From: Adiantum capillus-veneris
Lineage: Eukaryota; Streptophyta; Polypodiopsida; Polypodiales; Pteridaceae
Direction of reading: 5' to 3'
Length of the DNA: 64,000 nt
NCBI GenBank assembly: GCA_014529385.2
Contig: CM043944.1
Coordinates: 60,647,268-60,711,267, forward strand
Part shown: positions 20,796 to 32,977 of the stretch, one piece after another
Layout of the letters: each line of letters opens with the position of its first letter
Numbering within the stretch: position 1 is the first letter of the stretch
Position numbers and translations under genes: made by a program
Notes under the pieces: generated by a model
Told to the model about the DNA's origin: nothing
Database searches by the model: none
What the model saw: the letters and a program-made list of their open reading frames with translations, nothing else

Positions 20796-21420
20796 ACAAG
20801 GAGAGTGAAAATGCCAATCTATCCACCAATGAGCAATGTGGGACCAAATACACCGCACTCATTGCAGTTGGGGCTACATCAAGATTCCATACCAAGACCA
20901 GATATCAATAGAGGTGGTTATCCGGCGATCATCCCAAGACCAAGTGCAACACCACTATTCCCATCATACTCATATTTTTTTGAAGGTCAAGGAGACCAAC
21001 TACAATAGGGTTACCTTATGTAGAAAGAGTAAGAATCGAGAGGGAGTTCCAGGAAGGCCCACTTGGTGTGAGACACTCACGAGGATATGAACTAGAAGAT
21101 GAAATCAAAGAAGAACCTAGGTATAGTAGAAGGCTTGAAGCAAGAGAAGGATTGGGAGAGTCTATTCTTAGAGTTGTAGACAATCGATAGGTTAGATCAT
21201 CCCAGGTCCAAAAATGGGTGAACAAGAAATATTTTGGGGACAAGGACCCTAGAGACCATGTAGTAGCATTTGTGAGAGTAGCCCTTGCAGAAGAGGTTAG
21301 GGATTTTGATATGCAATTTTCTGGATTTGGTTTGACGCTAGAAGAAGATGCCGCTACATGGTTCGACCCAATAGAAAAATGGGATTTCAAGAATCTGTGT
21401 AGAAGGTAGCACTAAGGTTA
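20796..21420 (+). pseudogene. Gag linker and start of capsid, frameshifted
   Basis: Pro-rich linker in two frames (20805-21008 and 20836-21090), then KKYFGDKDPRDHVVAFVRV and FGLTLEEDAATWFDPIEKW (21218-21409), the start of a Retrotrans_gag domain, ending at a TAG. Confidence 0.65.
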
Positions 21421-21549
21421 AAGAGATATGTGAAATTATGTCTTGCTGAGGAACTACCAACTTAGTCAAGACTGATTTGGTAGAACTAATATTGAAGAGA
21501 TATGTGAAATTATTTCTTGTTGAGGAACTACCAACTTAGTCAAGACTGA
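21420..21549 (+). repeat. Tandem duplication inside gag
   Basis: The ~57-bp segment starting AAGAGATATGTGAAATTAT occurs twice (from 21421 and 21494), about 73 bp apart. It disrupts the capsid frame. Confidence 0.8.
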
Positions 21550-22754
21550 TGCTCATATCTATTCAAGGACTAAAAAATGCTGACCCTCAAAAAGGCTTGC
21601 ATATGAAAAAGAGCACTATGCTAAACGAATTGACAAAAGAAGATCTATATATTGTAGAAAATTATGCACTCTACAAGGAAGGGATCAAGATGAAGATTCC
21701 TCTTCTCAAAATATTTTCTTATCTCCTAGCCTTTCTAGCTTTCCAACTATGAGCTTGTTCTTGGTTTCTGACTAGGTGCATCGATCTTTGGCTCATCATC
21801 CGTCTCTGGTCTCGCGTCGTCAGTTTTTGTTTTCTCTACTCTAGGCTCTCATCAGCTTCCTTTTGAGCTTACAATCTTGTAACTACTTGAGAAGATAGGA
21901 CTACATGAGGAAAGGGTTGCACCTCCTCTTACGCAGATGTCTCAATCTCCAGAAGAACCATCCATGGAAGAGAAACTAAAAAGTGCTAGTTTAGAGGATT
22001 AGTGTTGGTCGAGAAGGTTAATGAGCCATTAGATGCCCTCTTGAAAGCCTATGAAGCACGACTCAAAAACAATCAAACCCAAGAGCAGAGATGGATTACA
22101 TATCCATATGTTGAATTAGAGAAAGAAAGACTAAAAATGTGCTAGAGGTTAGCTCAAGCAGCATAAGTACTGCAAGAACTTCCTACGGAAAAGTCGAGTC
22201 CACACATAGTCATTCCATTTGTGCAAGATCCTACGCATCAAGAAAGAGTAACTCAAGCAGTGAGAAGAGTGTGTGAGAGCGATCTGACATGACAAAAGAA
22301 AAATGATGAAAGAACAAAATTTGAGCAAGAGGATCCAAAAATTATTCCAAATACGATAGACAAATCTTTTAGAAATTTTTTGCCATATGTATCAATAGCA
22401 GAAGACCATTGGCCAGAGAAGTTATGGAGAGTAGTGAGAGAGGCAAAAGACAAAAGCGACACATTACCTTTTGCTCCCATAGAGGACTTTGAGGCAGAAT
22501 CACACTTGGACCTAGATTTGTGATCATATTATGGAGATGTAGGTTCAGAGATATCCATAGAGACTCGACCACAGTCATTAAGGACTCTACTATCTTACAT
22601 GGGAGAGTATGAAGCAAATTCCAACATCAAGGTCATGTTGTCCCATAGACATTTGGCACCGAAGGTCATAGATTCCAAGGAATTAGTGGATAGTTTGTCA
22701 ACATCGGTGATCTATACAATCACATTAGCATAATTGTTGAAAATATAACCAAAC
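21550..22754 (+). pseudogene. Decayed gag C-terminal region
   Basis: Short broken frames on the plus strand with coding-like composition (ELTKEDLYIVENYALY near 21630). Several stops per 300 bp. No zinc knuckle recognised. Minus-strand ORFs here are not supported. Confidence 0.4.
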
Positions 22755-23174
22755 ATGTGGTCAAAATTAAGAGAATGTCTAGTAAAATTTGGGGTAAGAG
22801 ACTTAAAAACGAGGATCAAAGAGGAGATACAGGATCTTGAAAGACCTAATTTGAACGCAAGACCGGTACATCGAAACAAAGGAGGGGAGGACTATGAGGG
22901 AGAAGATGGGATTCCAAGGTGTAAAAACCATGGAAATCCTTGACAGTGGAGCTGGTGTTGCCATTGCAACAAAAGAGATTTGGAAACAATGTGAAAAACT
23001 AGCACTGAGGGGTACCATAATGAAACTACAACTTACAGACAAACACATGGAAAATATCCAGGACTGCTAGAAAAAGTAGTTGTTACTTTTTGTGGCATTG
23101 AATATGAACACACTTTTGCTATTGTTGACTTTGAATATGAACACACTTTTGCTATTTTTGACTTTGACTCATGC
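22755..23174 (+). pseudogene. Gypsy retropepsin (PR), N-terminal part
   Basis: After RCKNHGNP the frame gives MEILDSGAGVAIATKEIWK: an aspartic protease flap with the catalytic DSG. A 1-nt shift near 23070 leads to LLEKVVVTFCGIEYEHTFAI. A ~36-bp segment (TTTGAATATGAACACAC...) is tandemly duplicated. The domain is cut at 23174 by the small LTR element and resumes at 27638. Confidence 0.75.
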
Positions 23175-23319
23175 TGTTGAGCTTGTATGTGAAGCTACTA
23201 TGAATATAGCCTTGGATCCCCTCTATATACATATTGTCTTTTGTGTGTATTCTACGCACTTTCGGTTACACTCTCTCCGTATCATCTCTCTGTTTATCTC
23301 TATCTCTCTCTTCTCAACA
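23175..23319 (+). repeat. 5' LTR of non-coding element (145 bp)
   Basis: TGTTGAGCTTG ... TTCTCAACA with 7-bp inverted ends; similar to 27491-27637 over its whole length with scattered differences. Confidence 0.88.
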
Positions 23320-23331
23320 TGGTATCACAGC
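23320..23331 (+). other. Primer binding site, initiator tRNA-Met type
   Basis: TGGTATCACAGC, 11 of 12 to the usual TGGTATCAGAGC, directly after the LTR. Confidence 0.8.
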
Positions 23332-24369
23332 ATGGTTGCTTTTTCTTCACAAAAATAGAGTGTTTTTTGCCTTGCGCGGTTTCACGAAATGCGCATGCAG
23401 CAAAAATCTACAATACAGTAAAACAAAAAATCATCATGACTTTTTGCTAGAAACTCGGATTTCAATGTTTGAAGAGTCGTTCTTAAGAGTTTGGGATGTT
23501 TCAGAGCTGCTGGTCATGATAGATTTGTCAAGTTTTGCACCAAAAATAACTTACAAGGGAATGGTAACTATTTTCAACACATTTTCAATTCAAATCATCA
23601 AAAGGTTTGAGCTTTTATATTTTTGAATCTATTTGTGTTAAGCTTCTTGTTATGAATCTTTGATTTACCTTTCAAACATCATATTCAATTTAGTTTGTAT
23701 TAAAAAACTTAGATCGAGTTAATTATATTGTATTCAATAAGATTTCTATATTGATACGTGCTGAGTTTTTTGTTGCATGATTCTTTGATTTGCTTTTCAT
23801 GGATTATATGCAATCTGATTTATGTAAAGAAATTAGAGTAAAAGTTAAGCATATTGAAATTACAATGTCTTTAATTCTTCTTGTTGCATAATTCTTGAAT
23901 TTTCTTTTTATGGATCATATGCAATTTGGTTTATGTAATAAAAATAGATTAAAAGTTAAGCATGTTAAATTTACATAGTCTTCAATTCGATTTTTATATT
24001 GAAAAAAGTCGATATTGATTCTTATACTTTGACAATTCACATTATTTCTCTTCTTTGTGAATGTCAATGCCATTATGTTTTTGATCATTTATCAAAGAGT
24101 TATATTTTGATGATTTACCAAAGAGTTTTATTTTGATGACTTATTTTCTCTTTTGATTGGAAAAATCAAACAGATACAATTTTAATAATTTGATATCATC
24201 GATAACTAATGTCCAATCGTTATAATTTATTGATTTATATCATTTCTTTACTTATAGATGTTAAAGAGTTATAATTTTGATGATTTATGAAAGAGATACA
24301 TTTTAATAATTTATTTTCAGTCAAAACATATAAAACTTATGGTTTTTACTCATCATCAGTTCTTACGAT
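23332..24369 (+). other. AT-rich non-coding interior of the element
   Basis: No ORF with recognisable product. Loosely repeated phrases (TTTGATGATTTA, ATTTGATTTGC) around 23650-24340 look like decayed repeats. Confidence 0.5.
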
Positions 24370-26900
24370 CATTTGTTATTGAGATTTATGTTTTCATGTA
24401 GTCGTTCCTACTCATCGTTCATTGTTGAGATGGTTATTATTCCATGAAGTTGTTCTATGATGCGTTTTCATGATGACTAGAAGTGGTTCATACAGATCAT
24501 TCATTTTATTTTTATTTTAAAATAGTTATTATTCCATGGAGTTATTCTATGATACAATGATGATTTTCATGATGATCAAAAATCGTTCGTAATGATTGTT
24601 TGTTATTGAGATGATTATTATTCCATGGAGTTATTCCATGATGCCATAATGATTTTCCATGATGATGACAAGCCGTTCGTATTGATTGTTCTATTATTGA
24701 TATGGTTATTATTCCATGGAGTTTTTCCATGATGCCATGATGCCTTTTCATGATGATGACAACATGTTCATATTGATTGTTCATTTTATTGAGATAATTA
24801 TTATTCCATGATGCCATGATACATTTCCATGATGATTATAGTTGTTCGTATTGATTGTTTGTTATTATATCATGGACTTTTTCCATGATACCATAATACG
24901 ATTCCATGATGATAAAAAGTCGTACATACTAATCATTCATTTTATTGGTATGGTTATTCTTCCATAGAGTTATTTCATAATGCCATGATATGTTTTCTTG
25001 ATGATTAAAAGTCGTTCGTATTGATTGTTTGCTATTGAGATGGTTATTCTTTCATGGAGTTTCTCCATGATGTCATGATGAGTTTCCATGATGATTACAA
25101 GTCATTCGTATTGATCGTTGTATTATTGATATGGTTATTATTTTTTGGAGTTCTTCCATGTTGCCATGATGTGTATCCATAAGGATTAGAAATTGTTCAT
25201 ACTGGTCGTTCATTCTATTGATAAAGTTATTATTCCATGGAATTGTTTCTTGATGCCATGATTTTCCATGATGACTAGAAATCGTTTGTATTGATCGTTC
25301 ATTTTATTGATATAGTTATTCTTCCATGGTGTTTTGTGATCTCATGATATGTTTCCATGGTGATTAGAACCTGTTCGTACTAGTCCTTCATTACTAATAT
25401 GATTATTGGTTTATAGAGTTGTTCCATCATGCCATGATACATTTTCTTGATCATTAAATATTGTTTGTATTGATCTTTTTTATTGAGATGATTCATGACT
25501 TTTTACATGATTCCATGATGTGTTTCCATGATGATTAGAAGTTGTTCATATTGATCATTCTTCATAGTAAGACAATTATTCTTCTATAGAGTTATTTCAT
25601 GATTTCATGATATGTTAGAAGTTATTATTATACTAATCGTTTATCATTGAGATGATTATTATTCAATGGAGTTGTTTCATGAGGTCATGATGTATTTTCA
25701 TTGATTACAAATCGTTCGTATAGCTCTTTTTTCATTGAGGATAATTATTCTTCCATGGAGTTTTTGCATGATGTCATGATGTGTTTTCAAGATGATTAGA
25801 AGTTGTTCGTACTAATCATTCATCATCACGAAGATTATTATTCTTTTAAAGAGTTGTTTCATGATTTCGTGATATAATAGAAGTCATTTATACGAATCGT
25901 TCATCATTGAGATAATTATTACTCCATGGATTTGTCATGATACATTTTTGTGGTGATTACAAATCGTTCGTACAAATCGTTTCTCATTGAGATAGTTGAT
26001 CTTCCATAGATCTATTCCATAATGTCATGATTTGTTTTCATGGTGATTAGAAACTGTTTATACTGATCATTTATTACTAAGATGGTTATTTATTTATAGA
26101 GTTTTTTCATGATGCCATGAAGTATTTTCATGATCGTTTTTTTTATTGAGATAATTATTATTTCATGGAGTTATTCTATGAGACATGCTATGTTTTCATA
26201 ATGACTACAAGTCGTTTGTATTGATTGTTTGTTAGTAAGAAGTTTATTCATTTTTGGAGTTGTTCCATGCTACCATGATGCGTTTTCATGATGATACTGG
26301 TTGTTTCTTATTGAAATGGTTTTTTGTTCCATAACATCGTTTCATGGATGACTTAATATAATAGAGATAGTTTTTTGTTAAATAGAGTCATTTTAATTCG
26401 GTGATATTTTTTCATGATGATTTGTTATAACTAAAAGAATTATTATTGCATTAAGTCAATTCATTATACCATTTTGTTATTTTAAAATCATTTGTGATGA
26501 TTAAGATGACCATTTTGTGATTTCATGATATGGTTTCATGACATTTTGTTATGTTTATTATTCTATGGATTTATTTTATGATGCGATTAAGTTCTTTTCA
26601 TAATGATTCCTTGTGATCTACATAGGTTTTATTCCATATAATTATTTCGTAATAATTTTTTTAAAGTTTCAATGATTCTTGTACCATAGTGCTATGACAT
26701 GGTACAAAAATCATTGAAAGAGTGATGTCATGGTGCTTTTTCATAATATTTTATTATTATTGAAATGATTATTATTTTATGGCTTTGCTGTATTATGCCA
26801 TGATATTGTCTCATGTTGATTTGTAATGATTGAGATGATTATTTCATGATGTCATGATATTGTTTCATTATCTTGTTTTATGATATTTTTCTATGCTTGA
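24370..26900. repeat. ~90-bp minisatellite/satellite array
   Basis: About 25 diverged units with a step of 89-92 bp, best seen from CCATGGAG (24533, 24622, 24713, 24801...). The unit runs roughly TTATTGAGATGGTTATTATT, CCATGGAGTTGTTCCATGAT, GCCATGATG, then TTTTCATGATGATTAGAAGT and CGTTCGTATTGATCGTTCA. CATGATG is repeated inside the unit. It is entirely inside the small LTR element. A 91-codon ORF on the minus strand is only the repeat read in translation. Confidence 0.88.
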
Positions 26901-27490
26901 GATGTTTGCTTCTTCATAGATTTTCTCTGTGATGCCATTCCATGGTGATTAATTTATGATCAAGAAAACTTACATTGAATAGATTCTATACCAATAAGAG
27001 ATTCCCATGGTAAAATTTGAGTATCGGCTTTGTATATAGGTATAAATATTACATGGTGATTTACGTTAAGAAGATTGTATAATATATACATGGGTTTAAT
27101 CTTGATTGAAGTGTTACAAAACATCTCCAAGGCATTATGTCAATGTATTTCTCTAACATTGATATGATTTTGATCTTGTGCTCTCTGATTTTGTGATATT
27201 AACAGATTATACAAAGAAAAAGTGAAGTATTTCAAAGATGGTATATATTTATCGAAGTTGAAGATGATCCAAAGCATTCTTTGACGTATGTCAAGAGTTA
27301 GTAAAATCATTTCATTGAGCCTTTGAGGCTATCATTGTATATAGCAGGAGTGGTGTAACTCCTTATAAACCATTTTTGTAAATTGAATAATATATTAATA
27401 TAACAGTGGGTATATATAGGACTGTGGGTTTTTCCCTTGATCCCCAAGGATTTTTTCATCCACATTTAGGGACTCTTTTTTGAGTGGGGA
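26901..27490 (+). other. 3' interior of the non-coding LTR element
   Basis: AT-rich, no ORF. The end (GGGTTTTTCCCTTGATCCCC, then GAGTGGGGA) resembles the polypurine-tract region of Ty1/copia elements. Confidence 0.55.
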
Positions 27491-27637
27491 TGTAGAGCTT
27501 GTATGTGAATCTACTCTAAATATATCCTTGGGTTCCCTCTATATATATAAAACATCTTGTGTACATATTCTACACATTTTGGGTTGCACTCTCTGTGTAT
27601 CACCTCTATGTTCTTCTCTTTCTCTGTCTTCTCAACA
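27491..27637 (+). repeat. 3' LTR of non-coding element (147 bp)
   Basis: TGTAGAGCTTG ... TTCTCAACA, followed by CATGT (target duplication of CATGC). Confidence 0.88.
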
Positions 27638-28292
27638 CATGTGACAATTGAAAATGGTCCATGATTTTGGTTATGACCATATCTACCTGAGACATATGGA
27701 AACCATGACAAGGATAAACTTGGAAGACCATAGATCCAGGGATGTGACGAGAACATCGATTGAGGAGTTCGATTTAGCTACTTTAGCTGGATCAGAGCTT
27801 CCAGCGTGGTTAGAAAAACCGGAGGAGTTATAGATGTATGGAGCCTCCTAGTGTGGCAGCTTGAAACGCGAGCAGTGTATTTTGGAAAGGGAAATTGTAG
27901 ATAAGAATTGTATCCCATAACCATTTCCTGAAGAAGAGCCACTAGAATGGGAATACATCTTGGGTACTCTGGTTGTGTGTACTATTCAAGACGGTCCAAC
28001 AACAAGGTTTTGTGATAAAGATGGCTTTGATGTCGTTCCTTATATTGCAGTGAGTATGATCCAGGAAAATGAAGAGAACCAGGTGTCAACAAGTTCCCAA
28101 AATGAAGAGAAAACAAAGGAATGTTGTGAATCAAAATACAAAGAAGAAGACAAGTTCTATGACTCCGTAGAACACTTGGAGATTCAAGAAGATGCCGACA
28201 ACGGAAATCCGCACAACCGAACAGGTGACATGAATGACTCTTTAATTAATGCATGGTTTTTTGATTATCTAGATCAAGGATCTAGGAACTAG
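27638..28292 (+). pseudogene. Gypsy retropepsin C-terminal part and following pol linker
   Basis: MVHDFGYDHIYLRHMETMTR and IEEFDLATLAGSELPAWL are the end of the protease and the linker typical of plant gypsy pol, continuing the domain interrupted at 23174. A Glu/Asn-rich stretch follows (27960-28292). Stops at 27831 and 28290 break the frame. RT does not follow. Confidence 0.6.
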
Positions 28293-28935
28293 TGCATCAA
28301 AAGTGGATTCCAAAATCCTCGATGGTGACGGGACTGCAGCAACCATCCTCATATGTGGCTCCTATATATGACTAAAAGACTTAGCCAAGAAGAAGATGGC
28401 CATGGAAATGAGCTAACAACACACTAATCAATTGGCTAGAAAATTCCTTTTAGAAATTGCAATTCAAGATCAAACAAACATTAACTTTTCATAACCAACC
28501 AAACCACCAAGGAAAAGTGTCAGATATCAACCTTGTTGAGGATAGTAGCGGCAGTGATGATTCTTATGACATCCCCTACCGGGAACTCAAATCATCACTA
28601 TCACTAGCAGCTTTTGTAACAACCATGGAAGGCCAAAAGCAAAGAAAAACAAGTCAAAGCCAAAAAGTTTGACAAATTTGGATATCAAAGAGCCAATTCG
28701 GCCAAAAGCAGAGATGGATCAAGAAGATGAACATCTTTGATCAAAAATCACACGATCCAACACCAAAAGGAAAATAGTCAAAGTATGCACGAACGGCTAA
28801 GAAAATCACAAAGTCACAAGTTTTTGCAACTCAAGTTTGGGTTCCAAAGAAGTTAATTCAAGCACAAAGAGGTCAAAGTATTATCTGGATTCCAAAACGA
28901 TTATAGCATCAACTCCCAAAGTCTGCATCCTATCC
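28293..28935 (+). other. Unassigned decayed sequence
   Basis: Short plus-strand frames only. VWVPKKLIQAQRGQSIIWIP (28826-28890) repeats a W-(I/V)-PK pattern seen in some Ty1/copia gag-pol linkers, but the evidence is thin. Confidence 0.3.
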
Positions 28936-29540
28936 CTAACTAGGCATACAAGGGCTGAAGAAAAGACCACTGCTATTGGCATAAAGTATCAAGATGATAG
29001 GTGAACCATCATTCAAATTATGGGTATACAAGCAGTGATCTTCTTGGCCCTGTACATAAGCTTGGGACCACTTCGTTGGGCCTTGCTTGAGTACATACAA
29101 TTCCTTCCACAGTCTACACACAAGTTCTTCCCTTGTAGGCTTTTCAGGTTCAACTTTAAAACCCTCTGGCTATTTCATGTAGACATCTTCTTTGAGATCC
29201 CCATGAAGTAAATCCATCTTCACATCCATCTCGACAAGTTCCATGTCCTCAGTGGCTACTAGTCTAAGCACAAGATGCAATGTAGTCATCTTAACTACTA
29301 GGAAGAAAATCTCATCAAATTTTACACCTTTCTTTTGATCGAATCCCTTAGCAACAGCCCATCTAGCCTTATACTTAAGCTTGGGATCTTATGTCATGTA
29401 TTTTCCCAAATTGTTAATGTAAATTGCTGCCATAATACAACCTTTCCCCAAAACTTTGGAGGTACGTTTTCCATAGATAACATGGTTATGACTCTCTCTT
29501 AAGTTTTCATATTCGTACCCTCAGCAATTCCATTTTGATC
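28936..29540 (-). pseudogene. Ty1/copia end of integrase and start of RT
   Basis: From 29540 downward the minus strand gives ADQNGIAEGTN (the QNGxAE motif near the integrase catalytic Glu), then decayed linker, then RT: DVKMDLLHGDLKEDVYMKQP and CRLWKELYVLKQGP, and ILILYANSSG where the YVDD box should be (destroyed). This continues the integrase at 60656-61183, 31 kb away. Confidence 0.8.
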
Positions 29541-29940
29541 TGCTATAGATGGGGGCATGGAAGGCCTGCAAAATACGTAAAATACCACACTACAGACAAT
29601 AAAATGATAGATCTGCATATCTGACGCATCTAGGAGCACATATCGATGATAAACACGAACAGAGAGAGATAGAGAGCGAAAGAACACGTGCAGGTGCACC
29701 TCCTGGAGTGGAGTGCTACACCAGCACGATGAGAGAGAAGAGAGGAGAGGAGAGAAGAATACACAGACATTGGGTGCAATCTCCCCCCATGCAAGACTGG
29801 CCATTTCCCTCTTGCACAAATTTGATTTATAGATTTCTTGAATGGTCCAATTGAGTACAAAGTGGTCGGCCGAACATAAATGGCCAAAGCTCATAAAAGA
29901 GCACTTGAATAATAAAATGTACATAATATATAATCCTTTT
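29541..29940 (+). repeat. Left long terminal inverted repeat
   Basis: Pairs with 60240-60655 over about 400 bp (landmarks: GGGTGCAATCTCCCCCCATG, CTCATAAAAGAGCACTTGAA). Also matches 47319-47720. Confidence 0.85.
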
Positions 29941-30168
29941 GCAATAGCCTAGATCGGTGAAGTCTTTTCCACATGTTAGCTGCAATAATTAATAGAAATA
30001 TAAATTCCATTACATACCTCTCCATATGAAAGCAATTGTCTTCAGTTTGCGAAGGTAAAATCTGCAAACCATACTTGTCAAAAATAGTGATTAGTACTCT
30101 GTGTCAAGAAAAGCACGTTTTAAAATGAAAAATTTATGAAACAAAACAACATTGCTTATGCATTCCGT

Positions 30169-30300
30169 TGTGAGCGGGATGAAAACACACACAGCGCCTC
30201 TATAACGACCCGACACACACTCTTGGGATGATACACACACACACACACTATGGGGCACCACTCGGCTTAGACAACACACCTGGCCGAGATGGGGAACACA
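30169..30300 (-). repeat. 3' LTR of gag-only element (132 bp)
   Basis: Nearly identical to 33915-34046; contains a (CA)n run and the phrase CACTCGGCTTAGACAACACA. Confidence 0.9.
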
Positions 30301-30349
30301 CCTCTGGAGTGAGAGGAGAGAGACTATCCACTTGCCCACTCTACACACA

Positions 30350-30380
<31 letters not shown>

Positions 30381-31383
30381 CCAAAAAACTCAGCTCAAAA
30401 GAGGATAATTTCTGATGTTTAGATACAATTGAGCTTGGGCCAACACCAATGGGGCAAATAGCTCACACAATATGGGTAAAATAAGCCAGATACAATCACA
30501 AACTAGAGCAGAAACTTCGCTCATAGGAGAAACTTACAAAGAAAAACAGCAGGAAAAGAGTGAGGAATTTGGCAAAATGGACAGCGCCATCGCGTCCAGA
30601 ACGCCCAAAACCCCAGTCTACAATGTCAAAGTGCTCAAATCCGACCTCGGATGAGCAGTTTACGGCCAAAACAAGCTCCAAAATGAGCAAAAACACACCT
30701 GCGGCTGTTCCTCCTCTCTTCTCCACGTTTTTTCTGGTCTTCTCTCTGTTTTTTCAGTTCCCACACTTAGATTTATTACTTGGGCACCCTTGGCCTTTTA
30801 GATGACCTCAAACGGACCCCGAACGACCCCGAACAGGCCAAAAACTGACCTCGCAGTGCATAGTTGTCACCTTTTTGCATCATCCGCACACCTGGCACTC
30901 AACTTTTCCAAATAATTCATCCCACAACCATGTGAAGTGGCCCCAAAAAGTGGTCCTCATGATGACCTTTCTGCATAATTATCACAAGAAAACATCCACG
31001 TTGTGTCCGTACTCATCCACGTGCAAGTATTGACCCTGTTCACCCTCCTGACGCCACTAGATGCCATCTGACACACCTGCTTACCTCATGTCTTCGGCCC
31101 GCGGATAGCTTCCTCGAGAAGTTTTACGCGCTACCAACTCCTCCTTATTGTAGAAAAAACACACTAGTACTGGTAATATTGAAAATCGATGCATTATGTA
31201 CACCCTGTCCTACCTGTACACATGCGGGCCCCACATAACCACCTGGCTCTGGAAAATGGGCAATCCTTTATTTGATGCACCATGCATGTGTATGTACATA
31301 TGCGCAATCCCTTGCTCCAAAAAACTCCTGACATAATTTGCCTACCCCCTAGCCTGCTAGAGCATTCATGCTCAGGAGCAGCA
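30301..31383 (-). other. 3' non-coding region of gag-only element
   Basis: No pol ORF on either strand. Near the gag stop there is a hairpin GAGCATGAATGCTC (minus, 31373-31360) followed by TAGGGGGTAGG. A (CA)n run is at 30343-30380. Confidence 0.7.
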
Positions 31384-32874
31384 CTAGTAGATGCTCATTC
31401 CACCTGGATCAAAAGGCCAAAGGCATATTGTCTGATTCACAAGAAGCATCATAACACCACACCTACATTTGTCAACAATCACCCAAAATTCACCATAGGC
31501 ATATTTAACTAACACATCCGCCCTGTCTGGAGTTCCAAAAGCATAATTATTGCATGCCACATTCAACCCAACCGATAGACACAACTCAAGTGACTCATCA
31601 CCTGGCATCTTGGCTTCACGAGCCATAGCAACAACCTGCAAATCATGCACCCAAGTATCTAAAAGCATTGTGTGAAGGTAAAGTTGTTGATATCCAAAGC
31701 ACAAAAGTATCCCCGCAACACACATATCCCTAGCATAGGCATCCACATAGCTGAGATTGGACTCATATATGCCAAACCCCTTCTCATCATCATAAGCATA
31801 CTCATCATCACACATAACTTTATCCACATCATAATCATGGCTAGCACCACTATCCATAGCTTCTAGCATGGGTTCATCAGTCTCCAAGAATACAAATCCC
31901 TGCTCTAAACCACAATCATGCTCACAAATCGGTTCAATCACTGCACATACATCAAAATATGGCTTCAAAACAGGCTCCACATCCAACAAATCCACAAAAT
32001 GGCTCTCAACCTTGCCCTCTTCCCTAATTTCCAAAGAACTAGTATCCACAGATACGTGCTCTTCATCAATAACCTCAACCTCACACTCACACCCAGAATC
32101 ACAAGGTACACAAGTAGCCAATGCATCCTCTTCAAGACTTTTCAATCCTGTATCCAAAGCATTACTCACCTCTTTAGGCTCTTCCAGAAACCTGTTAGCC
32201 TGCAAGACCTCTTTACGCTTCACAATAGACCTTGGGAAGAAAGGAGAAACATCATAGGATAGGCTACTTTTCACCTGCTTAGGCTTAACTTCATCTTCCA
32301 TGTCAAATCCATCTTGCACATGCATACCTGTATTGATACCATGTTCCTCAAGACGCTTAAACTTCCATTCCTTGTGCTTTGCAATGCATACCGCATCTTC
32401 AAAAGACTCGGGCGTCTTCAACTCAACCTCGAACCGCAACCAAGGTGACAAACTATCAACAAAAGAACTTTTCTTCAATGAACAAGGGGGGGTCTCATCC
32501 TTAAGAGCAACACACCAACGAGTCCATAAATCTGTAAAACCTTGTACATAGGCATCAACACCTTGACAAGAACCTTGCTTAAGAGCATTGAGCTCCTTCC
32601 ATACTGCATTTGCATCTTCCACAACCTGGAAACGCTCTAAAAAAGCTTCTATAAACTTGTCAAGACTCAAACCATAAGAAGAAGCCACTGCTTCTTTAGC
32701 TTCCAAATCCATGAACCGAACACGGGCCTCATCTTTCAAAAGCGATCCAAATAGCCTCAAAATCTTCTCCTCATCACACATATTGTTGCTTATGCATGCC
32801 ACCTCGACTTGCTTCAGAAAGTCTTCCGCATCTTCACCACTTCTTTCATGAAATTCCGGATAAGAGAAATCCAT
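31384..32874 (-). CDS. Gag of the gag-only LTR element
   Basis: 496 residues from ATG 32874 (GCCATGG) to TAG 31386-31384, uninterrupted. Residues ~1-180 are a Retrotrans_gag domain: SYPEFHERSGEDAEDFLKQV, RLFGSLLKDEARVRFMDLEA, VDAYVQGFTDLWTRW. It lines up with the element D gag (FPNFYGKPGEVAPDFLDNLE). No zinc knuckle is found; the C-terminal half is acidic and Cys/Tyr-rich and ends FDPGGMSIY. The FDPGG motif, encoded by the same 17 nt (CTTTTGATCCAGGTGGA), also ends the element D frame. An intact frame in an element without pol suggests recent mobilisation in trans. Confidence 0.85.
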   Translation of the reverse strand: MDFSYPEFHERSGEDAEDFLKQVEVACISNNMCDEEKILRLFGSLLKDEARVRFMDLEAKEAVASSYGLSLDKFIEAFLERFQVVEDANAVWKELNALKQGSCQGVDAYVQGFTDLWTRWCVALKDETPPCSLKKSSFVDSLSPWLRFEVELKTPESFEDAVCIAKHKEWKFKRLEEHGINTGMHVQDGFDMEDEVKPKQVKSSLSYDVSPFFPRSIVKRKEVLQANRFLEEPKEVSNALDTGLKSLEEDALATCVPCDSGCECEVEVIDEEHVSVDTSSLEIREEGKVESHFVDLLDVEPVLKPYFDVCAVIEPICEHDCGLEQGFVFLETDEPMLEAMDSGASHDYDVDKVMCDDEYAYDDEKGFGIYESNLSYVDAYARDMCVAGILLCFGYQQLYLHTMLLDTWVHDLQVVAMAREAKMPGDESLELCLSVGLNVACNNYAFGTPDRADVLVKYAYGEFWVIVDKCRCGVMMLLVNQTICLWPFDPGGMSIY

Positions 32875-32977
32875 GGCTACCCAAGCTACTATGCTTTGAG
32901 AACCCCTTCAAACACAAGTGCAAGAACCCAAAACTTTTAACTGACTCAATCCCCAGAAACTTCAATGGAGCTCAACT

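Larger units (their letters stand above)
23175..27637 (+). mobile_element. Non-coding LTR retrotransposon (short LTRs, internal satellite)
   Basis: LTRs 23175-23319 and 27491-27637 start TGTTGAG/TGTAGAG and end CTCAACA. The 5-bp flanks are CATGC and CATGT, a target duplication with one change. A Met-type primer site TGGTATCACAGC follows the 5' LTR; GAGTGGGGA precedes the 3' LTR as polypurine tract. These features are Ty1/copia-like. The 4.17-kb interior has no gag or pol, so it is non-autonomous, larger than a typical TRIM. Over half the interior is a ~90-bp tandem repeat. Confidence 0.88.

Noticed and set aside
21016-22617. Minus-strand ORFs over the gag region
   Set aside because: The plus strand carries the recognisable capsid and protease; the minus frames have no domain.
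24542-24817. 91-codon ORF with repeated histidine and asparagine blocks on the minus strand
   Set aside because: It is the ~90-bp satellite read in one frame; the repeat, not a protein, explains it.
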